DNA of 64,000 nt from Streptomyces bicolor. Lineage in GTDB: Bacteria; Actinomycetota; Actinomycetes; Streptomycetales; Streptomycetaceae. Where the stretch lies: contig NZ_JOFS01000019.1 of the NCBI RefSeq assembly GCF_000719285.1, forward strand, positions 130,732 through 194,731. The letters are read 5' to 3'. The position numbers and the translations under genes were made by a program. Positions 53,083 to 61,637 of the stretch are shown one piece after another. Positions within the stretch are counted from its first letter, which is position 1. Each line of letters opens with the position of its first letter. The notes below the pieces were generated by a model that worked only from the letters and a program-made list of their open reading frames with translations, had not been told where the DNA came from and made no database searches.

Positions 53083-54594
53083 CTACTCGAACCGAGCCGC
53101 CAGCAGGACCACGTCCTCCTCGCTGTCCGCCCGGTCCAGCCCGTCCGGCAGCACGGTCCGCAGGACGTGGTCGACGACGGCGTCCGGTTCGTGCCGGATG
53201 GCCCTGGGTACCCCGGCTGCCGCCGCGTGCAGCCGGGTGAACGCCCGGTCCGTGGGGTCGCCGGTGCGGTGCAGCAGTCCGTCGGTGTACAGCAGAACCG
53301 TCTCTCCGGCTTGCGCCGTCAGCTCCACGCTCGGCGCCTCCCAGCAGGCCAGCATGCCCAGCGGCGCGGACACGGACGTCTCCACGAACTCGGTGCGCCG
53401 CTCGCCGATCAGCAGCGGCGGGGTGTGTCCGGCACCGGCGAGCGTGATCTTGCGCAGGGCGGGCTCGCAGTAGGCGAACAGGGCGGTGGCGGAGCGGGCG
53501 GGCTCGGTGAGTCTGAGCAGCAGTTCCAGGTCGGACAGCACCGCGACCGGGTCCTCGCCCTCCATGACGGCGTACGCCCGCAAGCTGGCCCTGAGCCGTC
53601 CCATCGCGGCGACCGCGCTGGGCCCGGAACCGGTCACCGAGCCGACGGCCAGGCCGAGCGCGGCGTCCGGCAGCGGCAGCGCGTCGTACCAGTCGCCGCC
53701 CCCGCGCGGGCCGGTGCGATGCCGGGCGGCGAGCTGGACGCCCGCCACGCGGGGCAGCCGGGAGGGGAGCAGTTCCTCCGCCATGGTCCGCATGCACGCG
53801 CGCGTGCGCTCGACTTCGAGGAGCCGGGCCAGGTGCTCGGTGGCGTATCGGGTGTACAGGCCGACGAGGTGGCGTCGGCGTTCGGCCGGTTCGGCGGGCT
53901 CGTCGTACAGCCACACGGCGGCGCCGAGGCGGCCGGCGGCCTCGGTGGACAGGGGGAGTGCGTAGCTCGCGGCGTAGCCGAGGCGTGCGGCCACCTCACG
54001 GTGCCGTGGGTCGAGCCCGTCCTCGGCGAACAGGTCGGGCTCGGCGATCTCGCCGTCGCCGCCCGGGAGGCCGTCGAGGATCCTGCCGTACGACATCACG
54101 CTGCGCGGGACGGTCTCGATGTGCCCGAGGTCCGCGCGGGCCAGTCCGAGCCCGATGGTCGTGTCGGGGCCCAGCCCGTCCGCCGGTTCCAGTACGACGA
54201 GACCGCGCCGGGCGCCCACGAGGGCGGATCCGGCGCGCAGCAGTTCCTCCATGGCCTCGGCGAGCACGCTCGTGCGGGCCAGGCGTTCGGTGAGTTCGTG
54301 GAGTGTCGTGAGGTCCGAGACCCAGCCGGCCAGACGGTCCTGGAGCAGCACCCCCGGGGGGTTCGGCGGGGGGACCGCTGAGGCACCCGAGGCCGCCTGC
54401 GCGGGCGCGACAGTGTGTGCGGGCGAGGGAACCGTCGAATCGATTCCGGCCACTTTCGGAGGGTGGGGAGCGTTCATGGCGTCCGGCTTTCCGACCGGTG
54501 CGTATTGCTCAAAAGCATCGCAAACCCCCATGTCATTCTGCGCCGCTAGCAGTGTCTCCACATGTACACGCACTCGTGAGGGGATGTCCAGCAT
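53083..54594 (-). CDS. GAF-PP2C (SpoIIE-like) phosphatase with altered metal motif
   Basis: A 503-residue protein: N-terminal region with Ala/Pro-rich linker, a GAF-like domain (about 90-250) and a PP2C/SpoIIE domain with GGGDWYDALPL (about 298), AGAGHTPPLL, LLYTDGLL (about 433) and the closing EEDVVLLAARFE. The motif that is normally G-D-x-x-G-x-G reads GSVTGSG (about 315), replacing the metal-binding Asp with Ser. It may be inactive or weakened. ATG 54594 was chosen over upstream in-frame starts. Confidence 0.85.
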   Translation of the reverse strand: MLDIPSRVRVHVETLLAAQNDMGVCDAFEQYAPVGKPDAMNAPHPPKVAGIDSTVPSPAHTVAPAQAASGASAVPPPNPPGVLLQDRLAGWVSDLTTLHELTERLARTSVLAEAMEELLRAGSALVGARRGLVVLEPADGLGPDTTIGLGLARADLGHIETVPRSVMSYGRILDGLPGGDGEIAEPDLFAEDGLDPRHREVAARLGYAASYALPLSTEAAGRLGAAVWLYDEPAEPAERRRHLVGLYTRYATEHLARLLEVERTRACMRTMAEELLPSRLPRVAGVQLAARHRTGPRGGGDWYDALPLPDAALGLAVGSVTGSGPSAVAAMGRLRASLRAYAVMEGEDPVAVLSDLELLLRLTEPARSATALFAYCEPALRKITLAGAGHTPPLLIGERRTEFVETSVSAPLGMLACWEAPSVELTAQAGETVLLYTDGLLHRTGDPTDRAFTRLHAAAAGVPRAIRHEPDAVVDHVLRTVLPDGLDRADSEEDVVLLAARFE

Positions 54595-55097
54595 TGTCCT
54601 GCCGGGATTCCTGGTGTCCGTGGGCAACCAGAGCACTCGGCGTAGACCTCTTGCGCAAAGGCAAAGTTGGCTTAAAACTGCCGCAGTGAACGGGGTATTG
54701 CGGTCGACTGGTTTCGCTCCACGGAGCGTCACAGCGGTCGTGATGGGTACGTACTCGGTGAAGGCCAGGGGTGGTTGACAACCACCCGGAACCTGGTGAC
54801 GGACCCGGGCGTCTTAGCCACCGACGATCGTGCCCCATCCTCCCGTGGCGGAGGCGAAGAGAAATACGCGCGACGGTAAAACGCCAGACTTCGCCACCCC
54901 ACGCCACGCCCATGCTTTTGATGGACGCAGTATGGACGAGGCTGCCGCGGAAGCAGTCAACGCTCGGCCCATAGGGGTTTCCCTTGCTCAAGGCAGGGGT
55001 GTGATGCGCCATTAGGTACGCACAGTGAAGTGATCGACACATGGTGTGATGTGGACCACGGTGTTGCCAGCGGTGCAACGGAAAGGAACGAGCGCTC
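54595..55097. other. Long intergenic region between PP2C gene and primase-like gene
   Basis: A divergent 503-bp spacer. It holds the perfect inverted repeat GGGTGGTT-GAC-AACCACCC (54769-54787). A plus-strand frame at 54830-55015 (about 61 codons) has no good ribosome site, and I do not call it. Both flanking promoters should lie here. Confidence 0.5.
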
Positions 55098-55757
55098 ATG
55101 CGCGAGATCCTCGGAAGGCGACGCAGGCCCCTGCGCGGTGACGGGAGGCCTGAGCTGATCAGCGCGGCCCTCACCTTCGCGACGCAATGGCAGTGGCCGG
55201 TACTCCCGGGTGTGGCGGCGGATCCGCAGGGGCGGGACCGCTGCGGTTGCCCGGACCCCGAGTGCACGGTGCCCGGTGCCCACCCCTTCGACCCGGGCCT
55301 CCTCGCGGCCACCACCGACGAGCGCATGGTGCGCTGGTGGTGGACCAACCGCCCCGCGGCCCCGATCATCCTCGCCACCGGCGGCAAGGCGCCCTGCGCG
55401 GTCAGTCTCCCCGCCCTGCCGGCCGCTCACGCCCTCACCGCACTCGACCGCATGGGCATGCGCCTCGGCCCGGTCGTCGCCTCGCCCACCCGCTGGGCGA
55501 TCCTGGTGAAGCCGTACTCCATGGAACAGCTGGGCGAACTGCTGTACGCCAAGGACTTCGTCCCGGGTTCCCTGCGCTTCCACGGCGAGGGTGGCTATCT
55601 CGCCCTGCCCCCGTCCGAGACGGGCCAGGGTCCCCTCAGCTGGCAGCGCGCCCCGCTGCCCGGCTCGGCCTCTCCGTGGGTGCCCGATGTGGAGGCCGTC
55701 GTCGACGCGGTGATCGAGGCCCTCACTCGTACGGGTGTGAGCGCGCCCGAGTTGTAG
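55098..55757 (+). CDS. Bifunctional DNA primase/polymerase-like (Prim-Pol) domain protein
   Basis: A 219-residue single-domain protein. The AEP/Prim-Pol N-terminal pattern is visible: PVLPGV, CxCPDPECTVPGAHP (possible Cys-rich metal site), TTDERMVRWWWTNRPAAPI and LATGG. The acidic catalytic segment usually following LATGG (typically LDVD) is replaced by KAPCAVSLP, so polymerase activity is doubtful. Such small proteins are common, conserved and unexplained in Streptomyces. The ATG at 55098 follows GGAAAGGAACGAGCGCTC. Confidence 0.72.
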   Translation: MREILGRRRRPLRGDGRPELISAALTFATQWQWPVLPGVAADPQGRDRCGCPDPECTVPGAHPFDPGLLAATTDERMVRWWWTNRPAAPIILATGGKAPCAVSLPALPAAHALTALDRMGMRLGPVVASPTRWAILVKPYSMEQLGELLYAKDFVPGSLRFHGEGGYLALPPSETGQGPLSWQRAPLPGSASPWVPDVEAVVDAVIEALTRTGVSAPEL

Positions 55758-55813
55758 GCCACTCCGGCGCGCGTGGAACGGCGCACACCTGCGCGGTCGT
55801 TACATTCCGCTGT

Positions 55814-56431
55814 ATGCCCCGTCACGCTGAGACACGCCGTCCAGGTTCAGGAAAAGTCCGTCTGTCCGCCCTCGCCGGCGTTGTGGTGGGCGCGGTCGCG
55901 CTGCCGCTGGCCGTCGCTTCCGCGGGGCCCGTCGGCGAGGAGGAGCGCGCCCTCGGCCATACGTCACGCAAGGCCGAGCGGCCGTCGGCCCCTTCCTCCC
56001 CCGCCGCCGACGCCAAAGGGCCCTCCGCCGAGGCCGAAGGCTCGCCCCTGCTGCTCGGCCTGGGGCTGGCCACCGCCGCCCGCTGCGGACCCGAGCTCAT
56101 CTCCCCGGAGGGCATCGAGGCGCAGACCTGTGTCCTCACGCAGGGCGAGGAGACCTGGGCGCGCACCTACTTCCGCAACGCCACCGGCGGCGCGCTGGAC
56201 TCCGTGCTGAGCCTCATGGGGCCCGGTGGGCGCACCGTGCAGATGCGCTGCGCCGGGGGTGCCGAGGACGAGCCGGGCACGTGCGAGACGCCCCGGCAGC
56301 CGACCCGCGGGAACCTGGACGCCTACACGGCGGTCGCGGAGTTCGCCTCGGGGGCCGTGAACGGGCCGCTGCTGCTGCGCGCCGCGAGCAACTCCGTGCC
56401 GGACGATTCCACGGCACCCACGGGCAGTTGA
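55814..56431 (+). CDS. Secreted hypothetical protein
   Basis: A 205-residue protein: a signal peptide (RLSALAGVVVGAVALPLAVASA), an Ala/Ser/Pro-rich linker, then a domain with four Cys (CGPELI, TCVLTQGEETWARTYF, MRCAGG, TCETP). Function not recognised; two disulfides are plausible. ATG 55814, 57 bp after the primase-like gene, so possibly the same transcript. Confidence 0.75.
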   Translation: MPRHAETRRPGSGKVRLSALAGVVVGAVALPLAVASAGPVGEEERALGHTSRKAERPSAPSSPAADAKGPSAEAEGSPLLLGLGLATAARCGPELISPEGIEAQTCVLTQGEETWARTYFRNATGGALDSVLSLMGPGGRTVQMRCAGGAEDEPGTCETPRQPTRGNLDAYTAVAEFASGAVNGPLLLRAASNSVPDDSTAPTGS

Positions 56432-56471
56432 CACGCGACGTCAATCCGTACACGACGCCGACATGGAAAGA

Positions 56472-56509
56472 CCCGGTTGCTGGCGACGGGGGATGCACCA
56501 GCAACCGGG
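56472..56509. terminator. Hairpin terminator, likely bidirectional
   Basis: A perfect 12-bp stem CCCGGTTGCTGG/CCAGCAACCGGG with a 14-nt loop, between convergent genes ending at 56431 (+) and 56674 (-). No U tract. Confidence 0.75.
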
Positions 56510-56673
56510 CTAATGGAACGGTAACAAGAGATCGGCTGTACGCAAATTCGATCCGGGCTTTCAAGTCACGGATTCCCTTGCTCCACATGGGAGTTGTGAT
56601 CGGATTCACCCCTCCCGTGAGGGCCGGTTCGGCTGAACGGCCGTTCAGCCGAGGCCGACCCCCATCCTGTGCG

Positions 56674-57663
56674 TCAGCTGAGCGTGACCTGCCGGTTGGT
56701 CAGGCCGCCACGCGCGCGGCGCTCGTCCGCGGTGAGCGGAGCGTCCGCCGCCAGGGCCGCGGCGAGGCGCTCGGCGAACTCGGCCGCCGGCTTCTCCACG
56801 TCCTCCGCGCCGATCTCGCTCGGCAGGTCCCAGACCGGCACGGTGAGGCCGTGAGCGCGGAAGGAACCGACGAGCCGGGTGCCCTCGCCGAGGTTCGACT
56901 TCCCCGCCGCGTGCAGCCGTGCGAGAGCGTCCAGAAGCTGCTCCTCGGGATGCGGCATGACCCAGCGCAGGTGGTTCTTCTCCGGCGTCCGGCACCAGTA
57001 GGCGGCGTCCACGCCGGTCAGCTTCACGGTCGGGATGGCCGCGGCGTTGGCCCGCTCCAGGGAGGCGGCCACTTCCGGAGTGGCGTTCTCGGCGTCCGGG
57101 ACCCAGAACTCGAAGCCCTGGTGCACAACTGGCTCGAACGCGCCTTCGGGGTCGAGCAGATCCTGCAGCCGCGGACCGTCGGCCGGGGCGCGGCGGCCCT
57201 GGACCGGGGTGCCGGGCTGGGCGGCGAGGGCCTGCTGGAGGGTGTCGGCGAGGTCGCGGCTGATGTCGCCCGACGCCGTGTCGTTCTGCAGGCCGAGCAG
57301 CACCGAGCCGTCGTCGCGGCGCAGCGCCGGCCAGGCCATGGGCAGGACGGTGGCCAGGGTGACGGACGGGACGCCCTCGGGGAGCCCGCCCTTGAGGGGC
57401 AGCTCGACGGTGGCCGCCGGCACCAGTTCGCGCAGGGCCACCCAGTCGCACTCGCCCGGCAGACCCTCGAACGGGCGGTGCACCAGCTCGGTCACCGCCT
57501 GTGCGGCGGCCCGGCCGTGGCAGGCCTTGTAGCGGCGGCCGCTGCCGCAGGGGCAGGGCTCGCGTGCGCCGACAACCGGAACGTTCACATCAGCGCCTGC
57601 GGCACGGGCTGCATCGCTGAGCTGCGGGCGCTTGGCCTTGGTCTGGGGTCGCTTCTTGGCCAT
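56674..57663 (-). CDS. DUF5926-type protein with SEC-C zinc motif
   Basis: A 329-residue protein with a basic Lys-rich start (MAKKRPQTKAKRPQL) and the SEC-C motif CPCGSGRRYKACHG at residues 37-50, a Zn site also found at the SecA C-terminus. The rest is conserved in Streptomyces without a known role. ATG 57663; a lone TTGTCCACA-type DnaA box (57740-57748) lies upstream. Confidence 0.85.
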   Translation of the reverse strand: MAKKRPQTKAKRPQLSDAARAAGADVNVPVVGAREPCPCGSGRRYKACHGRAAAQAVTELVHRPFEGLPGECDWVALRELVPAATVELPLKGGLPEGVPSVTLATVLPMAWPALRRDDGSVLLGLQNDTASGDISRDLADTLQQALAAQPGTPVQGRRAPADGPRLQDLLDPEGAFEPVVHQGFEFWVPDAENATPEVAASLERANAAAIPTVKLTGVDAAYWCRTPEKNHLRWVMPHPEEQLLDALARLHAAGKSNLGEGTRLVGSFRAHGLTVPVWDLPSEIGAEDVEKPAAEFAERLAAALAADAPLTADERRARGGLTNRQVTLS

Positions 57664-57783
57664 CGTGAGTTGTCTCCCGGTTACGGCTCGTCTCGTACGG
57701 GCGCGAGCCTAGCCGTTCACGCCATGGCCGACGGGAGCCTGTGGACAACCCACGGGTCGTGCCGTACGCAGTCGCCGGTGCTG

Positions 57784-58335
57784 TCAATCCAGGTCGTCGA
57801 AGGCATCCGCGAAGTCGAGGCCGGATATCGCGCCCACGGACGGTGCCGTGACGCGCGTAGCGAAGTCGTCGCGGCGGTGCCCGGCATCGGGATCATGAAC
57901 GTCGTCGTGGACCACGACCCAGACCGTCACCTCGCCGCGGGCGTCGTCCCGTACCCCCCAGTCGTCGGCCAGGGCGGTGATGATGTTCAGCCCGCGGCCG
58001 CCGTGCGCGGTGACCGAGGGCGTGGCCGGAGCAGGGCGGGTGGGACCACCGCCGTCCGTCACCTCGACCGTGAGTCTGCCGCTCGCGTCCACACGCCACG
58101 CGGCCCGGACGTCGCCGTCCCCGGACAGGGCGTCGCCCAGCGGCCGGCCGTGTTTGCACGCGTTGCTCAAGAGTTCGGAAAGAATCAGTACGGCATCGTC
58201 GATGACCGATTCCGCCACCCCGCCCCTGCGCAACTGCGAGCGCATACGGTGTCTCGCTTCCCCCACGCCCGCAGGGCCATGGGGTACGGCCATGCTCGAC
58301 GACGTGGGCACCTCCTGTGCCACCACCAACGCCAC
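57784..58335 (-). CDS. Anti-sigma-factor-type ATP-binding protein (HATPase_c_2)
   Basis: A 183-residue RsbW-like ATPase: ILSELLSNACKHG (N-box), VTDGGGPTRP and GGRGLNIITALADDWGV (G2). Start GTG 58335 has a near-perfect AAAGGAGG 8 nt upstream; an in-frame ATG at 58422 has no such site. It is a paralogue of the protein at 46205. No sigma factor is adjacent. The Asp-rich C-terminal tail (about 150-183) is unusual. Confidence 0.9.
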   Translation of the reverse strand: MALVVAQEVPTSSSMAVPHGPAGVGEARHRMRSQLRRGGVAESVIDDAVLILSELLSNACKHGRPLGDALSGDGDVRAAWRVDASGRLTVEVTDGGGPTRPAPATPSVTAHGGRGLNIITALADDWGVRDDARGEVTVWVVVHDDVHDPDAGHRRDDFATRVTAPSVGAISGLDFADAFDDLD

Positions 58336-58627
58336 CCCCGAGACCTCCTTTGCCCCACGCCACGGTGTGGATGCCCCATTGGCCTGTACCGGAAACCGGC
58401 CAATCAAGGTCCGGCGACGCATTCACCACGATCGAATACGGACCGAACGCGCCGGAGCACTCCCTGTAGTCGAGATGGCTGGAATTCTTCGGTGTGGCCG
58501 AGAGTGGAGGATGGGGCAGATGGGACTTCGGGGTCAAGAGGTTGTGCAGGGATTGATGAGGTTTTAGTGGTTTCCGAGTGGGCGGTTTGCTTTCAGTGCG
58601 CGCGTGTCGCTTGATCACGCGCGCGGG

Positions 58628-59455
58628 TCAGCGGCCGAGCTGGTGCAGCACCGCGCGCGGGCGGTTGGTGATGATGGCGTCGATGCCCAGTTCGACACAG
58701 AGGTCGACGTCCTGGGGCTCGTTCACGGTCCAGACGTGCACCTGGTGACCGGCCCGCTTCAGGCGCTCCACATACGCCGGGTGATTGCGCACGATGCGGA
58801 TCGAGGGGCCGGCGATACGGACGCCCGCGGGTAGCCGGCCGTCCCGCAGCCTGGGCGAGACGAACTGCATCAGATAGACCGTCGGAAGCGTCGGCGAGGC
58901 GGCACGCACGCGATGCAGCGAGCGCGCCGAGAAACTCATGACGCGCACCGGGGACTCTTCGGCCGTGGCGGGCGAGTCCAGCCCGAACCGCTTCAGCAGG
59001 ACCAGCAGCCGCTCCTCGACCTGTCCCGCCCAGCGCGTCGGGTGCTTGGTCTCGATCGCCATCTCCACCCGCCGCCCGGCGTCGGCGACGAGTTCCAGCA
59101 GCCGCTCCAGGGTGAGCACGGAGGTGTCCTCGGGATCCTCCGGCCGCACCTCCCAGTCGGGCTCCTCCGCCCGGTTCTTCCACGAGTCGCGGTTCTTCCG
59201 CGAGCCGAAGTCCAGGGCGGCCAACTCGGCGAGCTCCAGGGCCGAGACCGCGCCGCGGCCGTTGGACGTACGGTTGACGCGTCGGTCATGGACGCAGACG
59301 AGATGGCCGTCCGCGGTGAGGCGTACGTCGCACTCGAGGGCGTCTGCCCCGTCCTCGATCGCCTTCTTGTACGCGGCCAGGGTGTGCTCGGGAGCGTCTT
59401 CCGAGGCTCCGCGGTGGGCGACGACTTGGATCTGCTGCTGCCGTGCGTGGGTCAC
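58628..59455 (-). CDS. Glycerophosphodiester phosphodiesterase
   Basis: A 275-residue GDPD TIM-barrel enzyme: AHRGASEDAPEHT (catalytic His), DALECDVRLTADGHLVCVHD (acidic metal ligands, second His), VEMAIETKHPT and a C-terminal VHVWTVNEPQDVD. It hydrolyses glycerophosphodiesters to an alcohol and glycerol-3-phosphate. No signal peptide, so cytoplasmic. Start GTG 59455. It is divergent from the HtrA-type gene across 277 bp. Confidence 0.93.
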   Translation of the reverse strand: MTHARQQQIQVVAHRGASEDAPEHTLAAYKKAIEDGADALECDVRLTADGHLVCVHDRRVNRTSNGRGAVSALELAELAALDFGSRKNRDSWKNRAEEPDWEVRPEDPEDTSVLTLERLLELVADAGRRVEMAIETKHPTRWAGQVEERLLVLLKRFGLDSPATAEESPVRVMSFSARSLHRVRAASPTLPTVYLMQFVSPRLRDGRLPAGVRIAGPSIRIVRNHPAYVERLKRAGHQVHVWTVNEPQDVDLCVELGIDAIITNRPRAVLHQLGR

Positions 59456-59732
59456 CGCGTCATGGTGCCACCGCACCGGGGTAGACGTGCGACCGGAGGA
59501 ACGGCGAGGGTGCAGGGATTGCGCCCTTTTAGTCCTACATGAGCAATATAAAGAATGGCCGCGGACCCACAGCGACCGCTTATGGTGCTCTGACGGCCCG
59601 TGGGAAAAGCTGACGGCATACATAAAGGCATGCACAGCTGAAGCGCACCGACCGCCGACAAGCACTGGCCAGCGTGAACGGGCGTGACCGAGTGCGACCG
59701 AAGACAACAGCCGTGGATCGAGGAGAGAAGCT

Positions 59733-61259
59733 GTGAGCACCGAGAACGAGGGCGCCGCGGTACCCCCGGCCCCGTCCGCACCCCCCGTGCCGGTGGATGC
59801 TCCCGCTGCTCCGGCGTCCCAGGAGCGCCCGGCCCCCGAGGGCGACGCCGCCCCCACCGCCCCGCTCCCGCCGGTGCCCAGCGGCGCCCCGGCGAACGCC
59901 AACGGCACACAGCCGTACGCCGCCCCCGCCAACGAGGCACAGCCGCCCGCCTCGAACGGCGCGCAGCCGCCCGTCACCCAGGGCTCGGCCCCGGACGCCT
60001 CCTGGCCGCCTCCGCAGCCGCCCGGCACGCCGCTCTACTCGGACAGCTCGGACAGCGGCGCCGCGGCCGGTGGTGCGGGTGCCGGTGGTGCGGGTGCGGG
60101 TACGGGCTCCGGCTGGGGCGCCATGTACCAGCCGTCGGCGCCCAAGTCCGGCCGCGGCGGTCTGCTCGCCGCGGTCCTCATCGCCGCGCTGGTCGCGGGC
60201 GGCCTGGGCGGCGGCCTCGGCTACACCCTGGCAAAGAACGACGACAGCACGTCCTCGACGACCGTCTCCGCCTCCGACAGCGGCGGCTCCGTCAAGCGCG
60301 ACCCGGGCACCGTCGCGGGCGTGGCGGTCAAGGCGCTGCCCAGCACGGTCACCATCCAGGCCGAGAGCAACGCGGGCGAGGGCGGCACCGGCACCGGCTT
60401 CGTCTTCGACACCGAGGGCCACATCCTCACCAACAACCACGTGGTCGCCGACGCGGTCGACGGCGGCAAGCTGACGGCGACCTTCCCGAACGGCAAGAAG
60501 TACGACGCCGAGGTCGTCGGCAACGCGCAGGGCTACGACGTGGCGGTCATCAAGCTCAAGAACGCCCCGTCGGGCCTCAAGCCGCTGACGCTGGGCGACT
60601 CCGACAAGGTGGCGGTCGGCGACTCGACGATCGCGATCGGCGCCCCCTTCGGCCTGTCCAACACGGTCACGACGGGCATCATCAGCGCCAAGAACCGCCC
60701 GGTGGCCTCCAGCGACGGCACCAGCAGCAACGCCTCGTACATGAGCGCCCTGCAAACGGACGCCTCGATCAACCCCGGCAACTCCGGCGGCCCGCTGCTG
60801 GATGCGCAGGGCAACGTCATCGGGATCAACTCCGCGATCCAGTCCGCCGCCAACGGCCTCGGCGGCACCAGCCAGTCCGGCTCCATCGGCCTCGGCTTCG
60901 CCATCCCGATCAACCAGGCCAAGTACGTCGCCCAGCAGCTGATCAAGACCGGCAAGCCGGTCTACGCCAAGATCGGCGCCTCCGTCTCCCTGGAGGACAC
61001 AAGCGACGGCGCCAAGATCACCGAACAGGGCGCCAGCGGCACGGACGCGGTCGAGGCGGGCGGCCCCGCCGACAAGGCCGGCCTCCAGCCCGGCGACGTC
61101 ATCACCAAGCTCGACGACACGGTGATCGACTCCGGGCCCACCCTGATCGGCGAGATCTGGACCCACCAGCCCGGCGACAAGGTCACGATCACCTACGAAC
61201 GGGACGGCAAGTCCCGCACGGTCGAAGTCACCCTGGGCTCCCGCACCGGCGACAGCTGA
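59733..61259 (+). CDS. HtrA/DegP-type membrane-anchored serine protease with PDZ domain
   Basis: A 508-residue protease. Residues 1-145 are an Ala/Pro/Gly-rich cytoplasmic tail. A membrane helix (about 148-172, GLLAAVLIAALVAGGLGGGL) follows. The trypsin-like domain has catalytic His in LTNNHVVADA (about 234), Asp in GYDVAVIKLK (about 268) and Ser in NPGNSGGPLLD (about 349). A C-terminal PDZ domain (about 410-508) has AGLQPGDVITKLDDTVI. It degrades misfolded extracytoplasmic proteins. GTG 59733. Confidence 0.95.
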   Translation: MSTENEGAAVPPAPSAPPVPVDAPAAPASQERPAPEGDAAPTAPLPPVPSGAPANANGTQPYAAPANEAQPPASNGAQPPVTQGSAPDASWPPPQPPGTPLYSDSSDSGAAAGGAGAGGAGAGTGSGWGAMYQPSAPKSGRGGLLAAVLIAALVAGGLGGGLGYTLAKNDDSTSSTTVSASDSGGSVKRDPGTVAGVAVKALPSTVTIQAESNAGEGGTGTGFVFDTEGHILTNNHVVADAVDGGKLTATFPNGKKYDAEVVGNAQGYDVAVIKLKNAPSGLKPLTLGDSDKVAVGDSTIAIGAPFGLSNTVTTGIISAKNRPVASSDGTSSNASYMSALQTDASINPGNSGGPLLDAQGNVIGINSAIQSAANGLGGTSQSGSIGLGFAIPINQAKYVAQQLIKTGKPVYAKIGASVSLEDTSDGAKITEQGASGTDAVEAGGPADKAGLQPGDVITKLDDTVIDSGPTLIGEIWTHQPGDKVTITYERDGKSRTVEVTLGSRTGDS

Positions 61260-61269
61260 CGCTCGACGG

Positions 61270-61320
61270 CCACGCGCGCGTAGATCCGGTTCCGGACAGG
61301 AGCCGACTACGCGCGCGTGG
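61270..61320 (+). terminator. Terminator after the HtrA-type gene
   Basis: A perfect 14-bp inverted repeat CCACGCGCGCGTAG / CTACGCGCGCGTGG with a 23-nt loop, beginning 11 bp after the stop. Confidence 0.8.
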
Positions 61321-61453
61321 CTGCGTTCCGCCCCCGTCCTCATGAGCAGCGGCGGGGAACCAGGACGCCACGAATCGCGTCCACCCCACCGGGCGGCCCC
61401 CGTTTGCACGGCAGACCGCCGAGGCGACAGCCCGGGCGGACGGCGAGGGCGTC

Positions 61454-61526
61454 GTTCGCCGGTACGCCGGTGTGGGGCGCTGTTCGCCGGTACGCCGGTG
61501 TGGGGCGCTGTTCGCCGATGCGGATG
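61454..61526. repeat. 28-bp tandem repeat, two perfect copies plus a partial
   Basis: Units starting GTTCGCCGGTACGCCGGTGT at 61454 and 61482 are identical over 28 bp; a third partial copy starts at 61510. Confidence 0.9.
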
Positions 61527-61637
61527 CGCGACCCGCGCCGGGAGTTGGGGGCCGACCGGCCGCCATGTCCATGCAATCGAATGGGCTATCGTGCCTTCTC
61601 GACCTCGACTCTTCGCTAACGGGAAGCAGAGCCGCGA

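Larger units (their letters stand above)
61260..61637. other. Intergenic region between protease and kinase genes
   Basis: A 378-bp spacer holding a 14-bp terminator stem just after the protease, then the 28-bp tandem repeat at 61454-61526, and presumably the kinase promoter near the end. No gene is evident. Confidence 0.6.

Noticed and set aside
54830..55015. Possible 61-codon plus-strand gene upstream of the primase-like gene
   Set aside because: No clear ribosome-binding site and no family signal; the minus strand is also open. Left as intergenic.
61454..61526. Possible CRISPR-like array (28-bp repeats)
   Set aside because: The units are directly adjacent without spacers and there are no cas genes; it is a tandem duplication.
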